Shown here: in pieces, positions 20,532 through 30,802 of the stretch
Position numbering within the stretch: position 1 is the first letter of the stretch
Layout of the letters: every line of letters starts with the position of its first letter
NCBI RefSeq assembly: GCF_001905385.1
Contig: NZ_LIPF01000002.1
Coordinates: 62,001 to 126,000 of the forward strand
DNA: 64,000 nucleotides
Reading direction: 5' to 3'
Origin: Streptomyces sp. CB02414
Lineage (GTDB): Bacteria > Actinomycetota > Actinomycetes > Streptomycetales > Streptomycetaceae
The notes under the pieces: model-generated
Database searches by the model: none
What the model saw: the letters and a program-made list of their open reading frames with translations, nothing else
Told to the model about the DNA's origin: nothing
Program-made: the position numbers and the translations under genes

Positions 20532-21680
20532 TTATTCCGCCGCGTTCACGACACCCTTGGCCCCACCGGTGGCCGTTCCCTCCGTGGCCGACTCCGGGAT
20601 CGGCCGGTCGTTCCTGAGGGCCGTCCACACCTGGTCGGCCTTGGCCTTCTCCAGCAGGACCCGGTTCGGGTCCGCGGGGTCGTAGACGACCGGCATCGTG
20701 ACCATGTGCATGTTGTCGGGGGTGATGCCCTTCAGGCCGGTCGCGAAGGACATCAGGGAGTTCACCGAGCCCAGGTCGGAGTCGGTGGTCACGGTCTTGG
20801 TGGCGGTGTCGGCGATGTCGTACAGCTTCTTGGGGTTGCCGAGCAGGCCGATGTCCTTCACCTGGTCGACCAGTGCCTTGACGAAGGCCTGCTGGAGCTG
20901 GATGCGGCCGAGATCGGAGCCGTCGCCGACGCCGTGCCGGGTGCGGACCAGGCCGAGGGCCTGTTCGCCGTCGAGCGTGTGGGTGCCGGCGGGCAGGTCG
21001 AGGTGGCTGTCGGGGTCCTTGATGGCCTCGGTGGTGGTGATGTCGACGCCGCCGAGGTCGTCGATGAGCTGCTGGAACCCCTTGAAGTCGACCTCCAGGT
21101 AGTGGTCCATGCGCAGCCCGCTGACCGACTCGACGGTCTTCACGGCGCAGGCGGCGCCGCCCGTGGAGTAGGCGGAGTTGAACATCACGTCGTTCGCCGC
21201 GGGGTGCTCGTCGCCGTCGGCGCCGGTGCACTCGGGGCGGTCGATGAGGGTGTCGCGCGGGATGGAGACGACGCTGGCCTGCTTGTGGCCCTTGTAGACG
21301 TGCACGATCATCGCGGTGTCGGAGCGGGCGGTGCCGTCGTCGGTGCCGCCGCCGAGCTTCTCGTTGGCGCCGGCGCGGGTGTCCGAGCCGAGCACGAGGA
21401 TGTTCTGCGACCCGTTGTCGGCCTTCTGAGGCCGGTCGGTGCCGAGCACCTGGTCGATGTCGACGCTCTGGAGGTTGCCGTTGAGCTTGAAGAGCACGAC
21501 TCCGGCGCCGGTGCCGCCGAGGACCACGATGCCCGCCGCGCTCCAGGCCGCGATGAGCAGGGCCTTGCGCCGTTTGCCCGGGGGCTTGCGGCGGCGGCCC
21601 TTGCCCCGGCGGCCGGGTCCGGTGGTGCGGGACTGCCCGGGGCCGGGTATCGCGGGATCCGGCGTGCTCTCGGCTGACAT
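20532..21680 (-). CDS. LytR-CpsA-Psr (LCP) family cell-wall polymer ligase
   Basis: A 382-aa protein with a basic cytoplasmic tail (GRRGKGRRRKPPGKRRK), one membrane helix (about 38-60) and the extracellular LCP domain: ILVLGSDTRAG, RSDTAMIVHVYKG, VVSIPRDTLIDRP and DHYLEVDFKGFQQLIDDLGG. The Arg and Asp residues fit the polyprenyl-pyrophosphate pocket. LCP enzymes transfer teichoic acids or other glycopolymers from lipid carriers to peptidoglycan. It starts ATG after GAGGAG and lies between rho and rpmE. Confidence 0.92.
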   Translation of the reverse strand: MSAESTPDPAIPGPGQSRTTGPGRRGKGRRRKPPGKRRKALLIAAWSAAGIVVLGGTGAGVVLFKLNGNLQSVDIDQVLGTDRPQKADNGSQNILVLGSDTRAGANEKLGGGTDDGTARSDTAMIVHVYKGHKQASVVSIPRDTLIDRPECTGADGDEHPAANDVMFNSAYSTGGAACAVKTVESVSGLRMDHYLEVDFKGFQQLIDDLGGVDITTTEAIKDPDSHLDLPAGTHTLDGEQALGLVRTRHGVGDGSDLGRIQLQQAFVKALVDQVKDIGLLGNPKKLYDIADTATKTVTTDSDLGSVNSLMSFATGLKGITPDNMHMVTMPVVYDPADPNRVLLEKAKADQVWTALRNDRPIPESATEGTATGGAKGVVNAAE

Positions 21681-21961
21681 GGGCTCCTCGGTGTTCGTAC
21701 GGTCGGTTACCCCCTGCGCTCAGGGTCGGGCCGGTCGGCTCCGGCGGTTTTCCGCCGGTACCTCACCATCGTCCCTCCGTGTCTGAGACGGCGGAACTCG
21801 GGACAGGGTTGCACAACGGTCTGTGGCGACCAGGTGGGCAATCGGTCACGGACCGTACTCACCGCCCGCCGGACCCCGGCGCTGACCTGCGTGTCCGCGG
21901 CCACCCGGGAGAGTGTTCACGGACCGTCGCGGGGCGGTGGCCTGTGGCGAAGGTCGCAACA
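21681..21961. other. Spacer between the LCP gene and the rho terminator
   Basis: No convincing gene. It must hold the promoter of the LCP gene, but I see no clear -35/-10 pair. A short plus-strand frame here lacks family sequence and a ribosome-binding site. Confidence 0.4.
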
Positions 21962-22000
21962 CGAAGGGGCCGCCTCCCGGTGAGGGAGGCGGCCCCTTCG
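21962..22000 (-). terminator. Intrinsic-type terminator after rho
   Basis: Perfect 17-bp inverted repeat: arms 21962-21978 and 21984-22000, 5-base loop, about 50 bases after the rho stop. The A/T-ended arms (CGAAGGGG...CCCCTTCG) make it symmetrical. No long T-run follows, as common in streptomycetes. Confidence 0.85.
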
Positions 22001-22050
22001 ATGGCTTTCGAAGGCTTTCAATGGCCTTCGACGGAGAGCCCGGCGGTGAC

Positions 22051-24123
22051 TCAGTCGCCGTTGCCCGGCGTCGGCGTCGTCTTCTGGATCTGCATCAGGA
22101 ACTCGACGTTCGACTTGGTCTGCTTCATCTTGTCGAGGAGCAGCTCGATCGCCTGCTGCTGGTCGAGGGCGTGCAGCACCCGGCGCAGCTTCCAGGTGAC
22201 GGCGAGCTCCTCGCTGCCGAGCAGGATCTCCTCCTTGCGGGTGCCGGACGCGTCGACGTCCACCGCCGGGAAGATGCGCTTGTCGGCGAGCTTCCGGTCG
22301 AGCTTGAGCTCGGCGTTGCCGGTGCCCTTGAACTCCTCGAAGATGACCTCGTCCATGCGGGACCCGGTGTCCACCAGGGCGGTGGCGAGGATGGTCAGCG
22401 AACCGCCGTCCTCGATGTTGCGGGCCGCACCGAAGAAGCGCTTCGGCGGGTACAGGGCGGTCGAGTCGACACCACCGGACAGGATGCGGCCGGAGGCCGG
22501 GGCGGCGAGGTTGTACGCGCGGCCCAGGCGGGTGATCGAGTCGAGCAGCACGACGACGTCGTGGCCCAGCTCCACCAGGCGCTTGGCGCGCTCGATGGCC
22601 AGCTCGGCGACCGTGGTGTGGTCCTCGGCCGGGCGGTCGAAGGTCGAGGAGATGACCTCGCCCTTCACCGACCGCTGCATGTCGGTGACCTCTTCCGGAC
22701 GCTCGTCGACCAGGACGACCATCAGGTGGCACTCGGGGTTGTTGTGGGTGATCGCGTTGGCGATCGCCTGCATGATCATGGTCTTGCCGGTCTTCGGCGG
22801 GGCCACGATCAGACCGCGCTGGCCCTTACCGATCGGCGCGACGAGGTCGATGATGCGGGTGGTGAGGACGCCCGGGTCCGTCTCCAGGCGGAGGCGGTCC
22901 TGCGGGTACAGCGGGGTGAGCTTGTTGAACTCCGGGCGGCCGCGGCCGTGTTCGGGCGCCATGCCGTTGACGGAGTCCAGGCGGACCAGCGCGTTGAACT
23001 TCTCGCGGCGCTCGCCCTCCTTGGGCTGGCGCACGGCACCGGTGATGTGGTCACCCTTGCGCAGGCCGTTCTTGCGGACCTGGGCGAGCGAGACGTACAC
23101 GTCGTTCGGGCCCGGGAGGTAGCCGGAGGTACGGATGAACGCGTAGTTGTCGAGGATGTCCAGGATGCCCGCGACGGGGATCAGGACGTCGTCCTCGGCG
23201 ATCTGCGGCTCCTGCACGTCGTCGCGCCCGCGACGGCCCCGGCGGTCCCGGTAGCGGCCGCGGCGGCCGCGGCGGCCGCCGCCGTCGTCGTCGTAGCCGT
23301 CGTCCTGCTGGCGGTCCTGACGGCCGCCGCCCTGCTGGCGGTCCTGGCGTCCACCGCCCTGGTTCTGGTCGTCGCCCTTGCCCCGGCGGTCGCGGTCGCG
23401 GTCCCGGCCGCGGTCGCGGCGGTCGCGACGGCGGCCCTCGCCGCCCTCGCCGTCGGAGCGGGAGTCGCCCTGGCCCTGCTGGTGGCCCTGGCCCTGCTGC
23501 TGGGCCGACGACTCGGCCTTCGGCTCGCCGCGGGTCTCCACGGCCACGGTCTCGGTGGCCGCGGACGGGCTGCCCGCGTCGGCGGTGGCCCGGCGGCGCC
23601 GGCGCTCGGCGGGGGCCTCGTCACCGGCGGCACCGGCCGTCTCGCCCGAGGGCGAGACCTTGGGGGACGGCTGACCGGGGATCTCGATCTGCTGCTGGGC
23701 GGCGGCCTTGTCGGCGGCCGTCTTGTCCGCCTTCTTCCCGGCCTTCTCCGCCTTGCCGGACTTCTCGGCCTTCTCCGCCTTCTCGGCGGGGGCCTCGTCG
23801 CCCGTACGGGTACGGGAGGTGGTGCGGCGCTTCGGCTTGGTCTCGCCGGCGTTGTCCGCGGCGGGCGCGGCCTTGGCGGGGGCTCCCCCGGCGGCCTGCG
23901 CCTCCTTGATGACCTCGATCAGCTGGCTCTTGCGCATACGCGCGGTGCCCCTGATGCCGAGGCCGGATGCGACCTGCTGCAGCTCGGCCAGCACCATGCC
24001 CTCGAGGCCGGTACCGCGGCGCCGCCGGGAGCCGGCACCGGTGGCAGGCGCGGAGGCGTCCGTGGCGGGCGCGGCAGCGGTCTCCTCGACACGTGCGCCC
24101 ATCAGATCGGTGGTGTCGCTCAC
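22051..24123 (-). CDS. rho: Transcription termination factor Rho, actinobacterial long form
   Basis: A 690-aa RNA-dependent ATPase. The N-terminal Rho_N helix domain ([31 protein letters not shown], about 43-73) is followed by a low-complexity insert of about 220 residues (about 75-300) rich in Ala/Lys/Glu, then Arg/Gly/Asp with RGG-like runs. RNA-binding ([13 protein letters not shown]) and ATPase domains with [12 protein letters not shown] and [14 protein letters not shown] complete it. The GTG start has GGAAGGA upstream. The insert, typical of high-GC actinobacteria, probably adds RNA contacts. Confidence 0.96.
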   Translation of the reverse strand: MSDTTDLMGARVEETAAAPATDASAPATGAGSRRRRGTGLEGMVLAELQQVASGLGIRGTARMRKSQLIEVIKEAQAAGGAPAKAAPAADNAGETKPKRRTTSRTRTGDEAPAEKAEKAEKSGKAEKAGKKADKTAADKAAAQQQIEIPGQPSPKVSPSGETAGAAGDEAPAERRRRRATADAGSPSAATETVAVETRGEPKAESSAQQQGQGHQQGQGDSRSDGEGGEGRRRDRRDRGRDRDRDRRGKGDDQNQGGGRQDRQQGGGRQDRQQDDGYDDDGGGRRGRRGRYRDRRGRRGRDDVQEPQIAEDDVLIPVAGILDILDNYAFIRTSGYLPGPNDVYVSLAQVRKNGLRKGDHITGAVRQPKEGERREKFNALVRLDSVNGMAPEHGRGRPEFNKLTPLYPQDRLRLETDPGVLTTRIIDLVAPIGKGQRGLIVAPPKTGKTMIMQAIANAITHNNPECHLMVVLVDERPEEVTDMQRSVKGEVISSTFDRPAEDHTTVAELAIERAKRLVELGHDVVVLLDSITRLGRAYNLAAPASGRILSGGVDSTALYPPKRFFGAARNIEDGGSLTILATALVDTGSRMDEVIFEEFKGTGNAELKLDRKLADKRIFPAVDVDASGTRKEEILLGSEELAVTWKLRRVLHALDQQQAIELLLDKMKQTKSNVEFLMQIQKTTPTPGNGD

Positions 24124-24478
24124 GAAGGGTCCTTCCCTGGAGCGGACGTCGGCCTGTCTGGCTCGGCGACCGGTTGTGCTGTCCGGCTTCGGTCCTTGCT
24201 GTGCGAACCGTGCCGGGGCGGTGGTCCGCCTGAACGGCGGAAGAGATATCTGGTGATGGCGCGCCCCCTGGCCGTGGCACCCGGTGTCTGTGTCACGCGG
24301 CGTGGTCGCACCTGTTCCGAAACGTGCCCGGCGGGCCGCTCAGTGTCCGCGTCGGCCGTACTGACCACGTACGACGTCCACTGCACAATGCGGCTTGGGG
24401 GGCTCCCGGAAGAATGTCTGTCCCGGACGGGGACACGAGGCACCTCGCCATGGTGGGGTCGGGTGCAGACTTGAGGTT

Positions 24479-24505
24479 AACACTACCGGATCCAACAAAC
24501 ATTCC
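24479..24505 (-). promoter_or_regulatory. Candidate sigma-R-type promoter of rho
   Basis: On the minus strand GGAAT (24505-24501) is followed after 19 bases by GTT (24481-24479), matching the thiol-stress sigma-R pattern GGAAT-N18/19-GTT. Transcription from here would give a leader of about 350 bases before rho. The rest of the 24124-24533 gap holds no gene I can support; a 52-codon frame (MARCLVSPSGTD...) on the same strand lacks a ribosome-binding site. Confidence 0.4.
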
Positions 24506-24533
24506 CCCTCTCGAAATCCGGCAACCCACGCGT

Positions 24534-25463
24534 CTAGTTGTCGCTGGAGGTCGCCAGGGGCAGGACGCTCGCGCCCTGCTGGTCCAGGTCGAGCCGGTTG
24601 GCCGCCCAGTCCGTGCCGGCCAGCGCCTCGACCTTGTCGGCCGTGTCGGCGTCGGCCAGTGCCATCACCGTGGGCCCCGCGCCGGAGATCACCGCGGGGA
24701 TGCCGTCGGCACGCAGCCGCTCCACCAGCGCCGCGCTCTCCGGCATGGCCGGCGCGCGGTACTCCTGGTGCAGACGGTCCTCGGTGGCCGGCAGCAGCAG
24801 CTCGGGGCGCCTGGTGAGGGCCTCGACGAGCAGCGCGGCGCGGCCGGCGTTGGCGGCGGCGTCGACGTGCGGGACGGTGCGCGGGAGGAGACCGCGGGCG
24901 GTCTCCGTCAGTACCGGCTTTCCGGGCACGAAAACCACCGGAACGATGGAATCGGCGGGCTGCATCCGGATCGCCCTGGCGGCGCCGGACTCCATCCAGG
25001 ACAGGGTGAAGCCGCCCAGCAGGCAGGCCGCGACGTTGTCGGGGTGGCCCTCGATCTCGGTGGCGAGGTCGAGGAGCGCGGCGTCGTCGAGGCGGGCCTC
25101 GCCGCCTATGGTCACCGCGCGCGCGGCGACGATGCCCGCGCAGATGGCGGCGGAGGAGGAGCCGAGGCCGCGGCCGTGCGGGATGCGGTTGGCGCAGACG
25201 ATCTCCAGGCCGCGCGGCTGTCCGCCGAGGAGGTCGAAGGCGGTGCGCAGGGAGCGTACGAGCAGGTGCTTCTCGTCGCGGGGCAGCGTCTCGCTGCCCT
25301 CCCCGGCGATGTCGATGTGCAGCCCGGAGTCGGCCACCCGGACGACCACGTCGTCGTACAAGCCCAGCGCGAGGCCGAGGGCGTCGAAGCCCGGGCCGAG
25401 GTTGGCGCTGGTGGCGGGGACGCGCACCCTGACGGCGGCGGCGCGGAACGCTGGACCGGCCAT
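24534..25463 (-). CDS. thrB: Homoserine kinase
   Basis: A 309-aa GHMP kinase phosphorylating homoserine with ATP for threonine synthesis. It has VRVPATSANLGPGFDALGLAL, the ATP-binding IPHGRGLGSSSAAICAG and the C-terminal VISGAGPTVMALA. Start MAGPAFRA at 25463 is chosen from family length; AAGGAG lies about twelve bases upstream, slightly far. It is separated from thrC by 337 bases including a hairpin, so it may be transcribed separately from hom-thrC. Confidence 0.95.
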   Translation of the reverse strand: MAGPAFRAAAVRVRVPATSANLGPGFDALGLALGLYDDVVVRVADSGLHIDIAGEGSETLPRDEKHLLVRSLRTAFDLLGGQPRGLEIVCANRIPHGRGLGSSSAAICAGIVAARAVTIGGEARLDDAALLDLATEIEGHPDNVAACLLGGFTLSWMESGAARAIRMQPADSIVPVVFVPGKPVLTETARGLLPRTVPHVDAAANAGRAALLVEALTRRPELLLPATEDRLHQEYRAPAMPESAALVERLRADGIPAVISGAGPTVMALADADTADKVEALAGTDWAANRLDLDQQGASVLPLATSSDN

Positions 25464-25762
25464 CTCTCGATGACTCTCCTTGAGCTGCGTGACTGTCGAA
25501 TGACATTCGATGACGTACGGGACGCTGGGGCTCGCCGCTTCCTGTCGAACGGCCGGCCGCTTCCCGACCGCGGAGACAGCGCGGCCCCACGGCATATGCG
25601 GCAGGCGGGTTCGGTACAGCCTATCGAAGGAAGGTTCTGTGGCGACATAGGGCGCACAGGAGGCGCACGATGCGTGTCGTAAGCCCCCTGTGCACCCCCC
25701 GTAAAGGACTTTCCCGGCCGAGCGTCGCTTACGCCCTCTTACGCCGGTGAGATGGGGCGCGA
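25464..25762. other. Spacer between thrC terminator and thrB
   Basis: Presumed thrB promoter region; I see no clear promoter. It overlaps one small plus-strand reading frame with a good ribosome-binding site (see 25670-25750). Confidence 0.4.
25670..25750 (+). CDS. Possible 26-aa small protein, antisense to the thrC-thrB spacer
   Basis: ATG at 25670 preceded by AGGAGG at eight to nine bases (25659-25664), then 26 codons (MRVVSPLCTPRKGLS...) to TGA at 25748-25750. The Shine-Dalgarno sequence is stronger than that of most genes nearby, and the frame faces opposite to the thr genes. No function can be given, and the small size makes chance likely. Confidence 0.25.
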   Translation: MRVVSPLCTPRKGLSRPSVAYALLRR

Positions 25763-25796
25763 CCTCGGGCCCGGCGGTCGTACCGGGCCCGGGAGG
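25763..25796 (-). terminator. Hairpin after thrC
   Basis: GGGCCCGG pairs with CCGGGCCC across an 8-base loop, extended by CCTC/GAGG with a small bulge. It lies five bases after the thrC stop, so it probably ends or attenuates the hom-thrC transcript before thrB. Confidence 0.65.
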
Positions 25797-25800
25797 GCGC

Positions 25801-26859
25801 TCAGATCAGGCCGAGCCGCTCGGCGGCCGTCGCCGCGTCGACGGGGACGGTGACGGGCTGCGGGGCACCGGCGACGGCCCAGTCGGGGTCCTTGAGCCCG
25901 TTGCCGGTGACGGTGCACACGATCCGCTGCCCCGGGTCGACCTTGCCGAGCTCGGCGGCCTTCAGCAGGCCGGCGACCGACGCGGCGGAGGCGGGCTCGA
26001 CGAAGACGCCCTCCTGGGAGGCCAACAGCCGGTAGGCACGCAGGATCTCACGGTCCGTCACCTCGTCGATGGCGCCGCCCGACTCGTCCCGAGCGGCGAG
26101 CGCGAGGTCCCAGGAGGCTGGGTTGCCGATGCGGATGGCGGTGGCGATGGTCGACGGGTCCTTGACGACCTCGCCGCGCACGATCGGGGCGCTGCCGGAG
26201 GCCTGGAACCCCCACATGCGGGGCGTCTTCGTGCTGACCCCGTCGGCGGCGTACTCCCTGTACCCCTTCCAGTACGCGGTGATGTTGCCCGCGTTGCCGA
26301 CCGGCAGGACGTGGATGTCGGGGGCGTCGCCGAGCATGTCGACGATCTCGAAGGCGGCCGTCTTCTGCCCCTCGATGCGCACCGGATTGACCGAATTGAC
26401 CAGCGCCACCGGGTAGTTGTCGCTGAGCGCGCGGGCCAGGGTGAGGCAGTCGTCGAAGTTGCCGTCGACCTGGAGGATCTTCGCGCCGTGCACGAGCGCC
26501 TGGCCCATCTTGCCGAGCGCGATCTTGCCCTGCGGCACGAGCACGGCGGACACCATGCCCGCGCGCACGCCGTACGCGGCGGCGGAGGCGGACGTGTTGC
26601 CGGTGGAGGCGCAGATGACGGCCTGCGCGCCCTCCTCCTTCGCCTTGCTGATGGCCATCGTCATGCCGCGGTCCTTGAAGGACCCGGTCGGGTTGGCGCC
26701 CTCCACCTTGAGGTGGACCTCGCAGCCCGTGCGCTCGGAGAGCACCTGCGCGGGCACGAGCGGCGTGCCGCCCTCGCGGAGCGTCACGACGGGCGTGCTG
26801 TCGGAGACGGGCAGCCGGTCCCGGTACTCCTCGATGATTCCGCGCCACTGGTGGGTCAT
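25801..26859 (-). CDS. thrC: Threonine synthase
   Basis: A 352-aa PLP enzyme converting O-phosphohomoserine to threonine. The PLP lysine is in [14 protein letters not shown], and the phosphate-binding loop is [10 protein letters not shown]. The start MTHQWRG has GGAGAG ten bases upstream. It follows hom by only six bases, so the two form one transcription unit in the aspartate pathway. Confidence 0.96.
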   Translation of the reverse strand: MTHQWRGIIEEYRDRLPVSDSTPVVTLREGGTPLVPAQVLSERTGCEVHLKVEGANPTGSFKDRGMTMAISKAKEEGAQAVICASTGNTSASAAAYGVRAGMVSAVLVPQGKIALGKMGQALVHGAKILQVDGNFDDCLTLARALSDNYPVALVNSVNPVRIEGQKTAAFEIVDMLGDAPDIHVLPVGNAGNITAYWKGYREYAADGVSTKTPRMWGFQASGSAPIVRGEVVKDPSTIATAIRIGNPASWDLALAARDESGGAIDEVTDREILRAYRLLASQEGVFVEPASAASVAGLLKAAELGKVDPGQRIVCTVTGNGLKDPDWAVAGAPQPVTVPVDAATAAERLGLI

Positions 26860-26865
26860 TGCTGG

Positions 26866-28158
26866 TTACTCTCCTTCAACCCGCATGATGCTGGCGACAC
26901 CCCGCACGGTGTCGAGCTTGCGCAGCGCCTCGACGGTACCGCCGAGGGCGGCGTCGGACGCACGGTGGGTGACGACGACGAGGGAGGCCTCGCCGTCCTT
27001 GCCGGACTGCCGCACGGTGTCGATGGAGACACCGTGCTCCGCGAACACGGTCGCGACCTGGGCGAGGACGCCCGGTTTGTCGGCCACGTCGAGGCTGATG
27101 TGGTAGCGCGTGACGACGTCGCCCATCGGCGAGACGGGCAGTGCGGCGTAGGCGGACTCGCCGGGCCCGGTGGCGCCGCCGATCCGGTTGCGGCAGACGG
27201 CCACCAGGTCGCCGAGGACGGCGGACGCGGTCGGCGAACCGCCGGCGCCGGGACCGTAGAACATGAGCTGCCCGGCGGCCTCGGACTCGACGAAGACGGC
27301 GTTGTACGCCTCGCGCACATTGGCCAGCGGATGGCTGAGCGGAATCATCGCGGGGTGCACGCGCGCGGTGACCGATCCCCCGTCCGCCGCCCGCTCGCAG
27401 ATGGCGAGCAGCTTGATGGTGCAGCCCATCTCCTTGGCGGAGGCGAAGTCGGCGGCGGTGACCTCGGTCATGCCCTCGCGGTAGACGTCGTCGAGGCGCA
27501 CGCGCGTGTGGAAGGCGATCCCGGCGAGGATGGCGGCCTTGGCGGCGGCGTCGAAGCCCTCGACGTCGGCGGTCGGGTCGGCCTCGGCGTACCCGAGGGC
27601 GGTGGCCTCGTCGAGCGCCTCCTGGTACCCGGCACCGGTCGTGTCCATGGCGTCGAGGATGAAGTTGGTCGTCCCGTTGACGATGCCGAGCACCCGGTTG
27701 ACCTTGTCGCCGGCCAGCGACTCGCGCAGCGGCCGGATCAGCGGGATGGCACCGGCGACGGCGGCCTCGTAGTAGAGGTCCTTGCCGTGCTCGTCGGCCG
27801 CGGCGTGCAGCGAGGCGCCGTCCTGGGCGATGAGCGCCTTGTTGGCGGACACCACGGACGCGCCGTGCTCGACGGCGGTGGTGATGAGCGTCCGCGCGGG
27901 CTCGATCCCCCCGATCACCTCCACCACGACGTCGATGTCCCCCCGCTTGACGAGCGCGGTGGCGTCGGTGGTGACGAGGGCCGGGTCGATGCCCTCCCGC
28001 ACCTTGTCGGGCCGCCGTACGGCCACGCCCGCGAGCTCCACCGGGGCCCCGATCCGGGCGGCGAGGTCGTCGGCGTGCGTCGTCATGATGCGCGCCACCT
28101 CTGAGCCGACCACTCCACAGCCCAGCAGCGCCACCTTCAGCGGACGCGTACGCATCAT
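26866..28158 (-). CDS. hom: Homoserine dehydrogenase
   Basis: A 430-aa NAD(P)H-dependent enzyme reducing aspartate semialdehyde to homoserine. The Rossmann motif is VALLGCGVVGSEVA; the catalytic core includes GIVNGTTNFIL and GYAEADPTADVEG. A C-terminal ACT domain (from about residue 345, VADKPGVLAQVATVFAEHGVS) suggests feedback control by threonine. The start is one of two adjacent ATGs (28158 or 28155); the second is better spaced from GAGG. An upstream frame of 27 codons is not family-like. Confidence 0.95.
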   Translation of the reverse strand: MMRTRPLKVALLGCGVVGSEVARIMTTHADDLAARIGAPVELAGVAVRRPDKVREGIDPALVTTDATALVKRGDIDVVVEVIGGIEPARTLITTAVEHGASVVSANKALIAQDGASLHAAADEHGKDLYYEAAVAGAIPLIRPLRESLAGDKVNRVLGIVNGTTNFILDAMDTTGAGYQEALDEATALGYAEADPTADVEGFDAAAKAAILAGIAFHTRVRLDDVYREGMTEVTAADFASAKEMGCTIKLLAICERAADGGSVTARVHPAMIPLSHPLANVREAYNAVFVESEAAGQLMFYGPGAGGSPTASAVLGDLVAVCRNRIGGATGPGESAYAALPVSPMGDVVTRYHISLDVADKPGVLAQVATVFAEHGVSIDTVRQSGKDGEASLVVVTHRASDAALGGTVEALRKLDTVRGVASIMRVEGE

Positions 28159-28267
28159 CCGACCTCGTTTCCTCTTACCGTCTACGGTTCGACCAGTCTC
28201 ACGCACCGGACGGGATTTCCTGCCATTCGTCCGCATCATGAGACGTTTATTTCATTTTCGCGGGGCT

Positions 28268-28291
28268 GGCGGCGCAAGATCTTTCGCCGCC
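28268..28291 (-). terminator. Hairpin between lysA and hom
   Basis: GGCGGCG (28268-28274) pairs with CGCCGCC (28285-28291) around a 10-base loop. It lies 60 bases past the lysA stop and is followed on the minus strand, about 14 bases later, by an A/T-rich stretch (AAAATGAAATAAAC). It could end the lysA transcript or attenuate entry into hom-thrC. Confidence 0.5.
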
Positions 28292-28350
28292 CGCCCCTGC
28301 TCCATCGTCCATGGTGCGGCGTGGGTGTCCGGCCCCGGAACGCGGACCCC

Positions 28351-29742
28351 TCACCCGACGTCGAGACGCAGCAGATCCTCCTCGGTCTCCCGCCGCACGA
28401 CGACCCGCGCCTCACCCTCCCGCACGGCGACGACGGGCGGACGCAGCGCGTGGTTGTAGTTGCTGGCCATGGAACGGCAGTACGCCCCGGTCGCGGGTAC
28501 GGCGATGAGGTCCCCGGGTGCCAGGTCCCCCGGCAGGAAGGCGTCCTTGACCACGATGTCCCCGCTCTCGCAGTGCTTGCCCACCACCCGGGTGAGCATC
28601 GGCTCGGCGTCGGAGGTGCGGGAGACGAGGGCGACGGTGTACTCGGCGTCGTACAGCGCGGTGCGGATGTTGTCCGACATGCCGCCGTCGACGGAGACGT
28701 AGGTGCGCAGCCCTTCGAGCGGCTTGACGGTGCCGACCTCGTAGAGCGTGAAGGCGGTCGGCCCGACGATGGCCCGCCCGGGCTCGACGGAGATACGCGG
28801 CGTCCGCAGCCGGGCGCCCTCACACTCCCGGGTCACGATCTCGGTCAGCGCCTTGGCGATCTCGTGCGGCTCGCGGGGATCGTCGTCACTGGTGTACGCG
28901 ATCCCGAGCCCGCCCCCGAGATCGATCTCGGGCAGCTCGACCCCGTGCTCGTCGCGAATGTCCTTGAGCAGCCCGACGACCCGGTGCGCGGCGACCTCGA
29001 ACCCGGACATGTCGAAGATCTGCGACCCGATGTGGGAGTGAATCCCGATGACCTCGAGCCCGTCCAGCTGAAGCGCCCGCCGCACGGCTTCGGCGGCCTG
29101 CCCCCCGGCCAGCGGAATCCCGAACTTCTGATCCTCATGAGCCGTGGCGATGAATTCGTGCGTGTGCGCCTCGACCCCCACGGTGATCCGGATCTGCACC
29201 CGCTGCCGCTTGCCCAGCGACTGGGCGATGTGCGCGACCCGCACGATCTCCTGGAAAGAATCGAGCACGATCCGCCCGACCCCGGCGCGCACGGCCCGCT
29301 CGATCTCCTCCGGCGACTTGTTGTTGCCGTGGAAGGCGATGCGGTCGGCGGGCATGCCGGCGGAGAGCGCCGTGGCCAGCTCCCCTCCCGAACACACGTC
29401 GAGGTTGAGCCCCTCCTCGTGCAGCCACCGCACGACGGCACGGGACAGGAACGCCTTGCCGGCGTAGAACACGTCGGCGTCCGTGCCGAAGGCGGTGCGC
29501 CAGGCCCGCGCCCGGGCCCGGAAGTCGGCCTCGTCGAGGACGTAGGCGGGGGTGCCGTACTCCTCGGCGAGCTGGGTGACGCTGATCCCGCCGACGGTCA
29601 CGACACCGTCCTCGTCCCGGCCCACGGTCTGCGCCCAGACCTTGGGGTCGAGGGCGTTGAGGTCGGCGGGCGGTGCGGAGTAGTGGCCCTCGGGCAGGAC
29701 ATCGGCGTGGCGGGGCCCGGCGGGGTGTGCGGAACGGCTCAT
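28351..29742 (-). CDS. lysA: Diaminopimelate decarboxylase
   Basis: A 463-aa fold-III PLP enzyme making lysine from meso-diaminopimelate. The PLP lysine is in [11 protein letters not shown], with [21 protein letters not shown], the phosphate loop [19 protein letters not shown] and the catalytic Cys in GKHCESGDI. Start ATG 29742. It lies 19 bases downstream of the ArgS-like gene, as one unit with it. This neighbourhood recalls the argS-lysA pair of other actinobacteria. Confidence 0.97.
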   Translation of the reverse strand: MSRSAHPAGPRHADVLPEGHYSAPPADLNALDPKVWAQTVGRDEDGVVTVGGISVTQLAEEYGTPAYVLDEADFRARARAWRTAFGTDADVFYAGKAFLSRAVVRWLHEEGLNLDVCSGGELATALSAGMPADRIAFHGNNKSPEEIERAVRAGVGRIVLDSFQEIVRVAHIAQSLGKRQRVQIRITVGVEAHTHEFIATAHEDQKFGIPLAGGQAAEAVRRALQLDGLEVIGIHSHIGSQIFDMSGFEVAAHRVVGLLKDIRDEHGVELPEIDLGGGLGIAYTSDDDPREPHEIAKALTEIVTRECEGARLRTPRISVEPGRAIVGPTAFTLYEVGTVKPLEGLRTYVSVDGGMSDNIRTALYDAEYTVALVSRTSDAEPMLTRVVGKHCESGDIVVKDAFLPGDLAPGDLIAVPATGAYCRSMASNYNHALRPPVVAVREGEARVVVRRETEEDLLRLDVG

Positions 29743-29761
29743 GACGTCTTCTGTGCTCTCT

Positions 29762-30796
29762 TCAGAGGTGGTCGGGTGCGTCGATACCGAGCAGGGTCAG
29801 GCCGCCGGCCAGCACCGTCCCGGCGGCTTCGGCGAGGGCGAGCCGGGCACGGTGGGCGGCCGAGGGTTTCTCCCCGCCCCGCGGCAGCACGGTGGTCAGG
29901 AAGGGAAGCGCGGCGTCGGCGACGGCGACGAGGTGCCGGGCGAGCCGGTCGGGCGCGCGGTGGTCCGCCGCGGCGGCGAGAACGCGGGGGTAATCACCGA
30001 GGGCGGCGAGGAGGTCCTGGCTCTGCACGGGACCGGGCCGGCCCTCGAATCCGAGATCGGCGGCGTTGCGGGTGAGGGCACGAGTCCGGGCATGGGCGTA
30101 CCGCACCCGGAAGAGGGGGTTGCTCTCCCGCTGGGCGAGGTGTTCGTCGCCGATCCGGGGCCGGTCGTGGGCGGCCGGGTGGAGCAGGGCCCAGCGGGCG
30201 GCGTCGCGGCCCAGGGGCAGGGGGTCGGCGGGGGCGGGCACGGGACGGACGTTGACGGGCAGGCTCGCGGGCGCCGGTCCGACGCCGTCGGTGCGTACCC
30301 CGAGGACGGCCGTCCACTCGGGGTCGAAGCCCTCCGCCGTGGCACGCACCAGGGCGCCCTGGGAGCGCAGTATGCGGGCAGCGGCTTCGGCGACGACGAC
30401 GGCACGGAGGTCGTACGGACAGTGCAGCTGCACGATCCGCCCATCGGGCCCGCCGGCGTACCCGTACCGTGTCCCGGCGCCGCGGATCTCCTCGACGAGC
30501 GCGGCGGGGGCGCCGCCACCGAGGCTGATGTTGAGGAACCCGGGCCCGGTGAGGACGACATCGGCGACGCCGTCGACCCCCACGAGGTACGGCCGCAGCA
30601 CCTCGGCGACCCGGTGGGGCGGCTGCCCGGCCGGCCGGGCGAGCTGGAGGGCGATGTTGGTGGCGTAGTCCCCGCATCCCCCGGGCCCCGGCGGCGCGAC
30701 CACGGCCCGCTCCGGGACGGTCACGTCCAGCTCCCCCGCGTCGACAGCGCGACGCACCGCGTGCAGCACGGTGCGGGAGAGCTCTGCGGGGGTCAC
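29762..30796 (-). CDS. ArgS-like protein lacking aminoacylation motifs (DALR domain)
   Basis: A 344-aa protein collinear with the two ends of arginyl-tRNA synthetase. The N-terminal Add-1-like part ([33 protein letters not shown]) and the C-terminal DALR anticodon-binding part ([25 protein letters not shown] to the end) are clear. Where the synthetase has its HIGH signature, this protein reads [19 protein letters not shown]; most of the Rossmann core and the KMSKS loop are absent, and the protein is some 200 residues short. It should not charge tRNA. The GTG start appears leaderless. It is co-oriented with and just before lysA. Confidence 0.85.
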   Translation of the reverse strand: MTPAELSRTVLHAVRRAVDAGELDVTVPERAVVAPPGPGGCGDYATNIALQLARPAGQPPHRVAEVLRPYLVGVDGVADVVLTGPGFLNISLGGGAPAALVEEIRGAGTRYGYAGGPDGRIVQLHCPYDLRAVVVAEAAARILRSQGALVRATAEGFDPEWTAVLGVRTDGVGPAPASLPVNVRPVPAPADPLPLGRDAARWALLHPAAHDRPRIGDEHLAQRESNPLFRVRYAHARTRALTRNAADLGFEGRPGPVQSQDLLAALGDYPRVLAAAADHRAPDRLARHLVAVADAALPFLTTVLPRGGEKPSAAHRARLALAEAAGTVLAGGLTLLGIDAPDHL

Positions 30797-30802
30797 GGGT
30801 CA

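Noticed and set aside
24293..24443. 52-codon frame in the rho leader
   Set aside because: No ribosome-binding site and no sign of conservation visible; kept only as a remark in the promoter entry.
21913..24474. 853-codon plus-strand open frame opposite rho
   Set aside because: Mirror of the rho insert; the long Val/Ala stretch is the complement of RGG/DD-rich codons.
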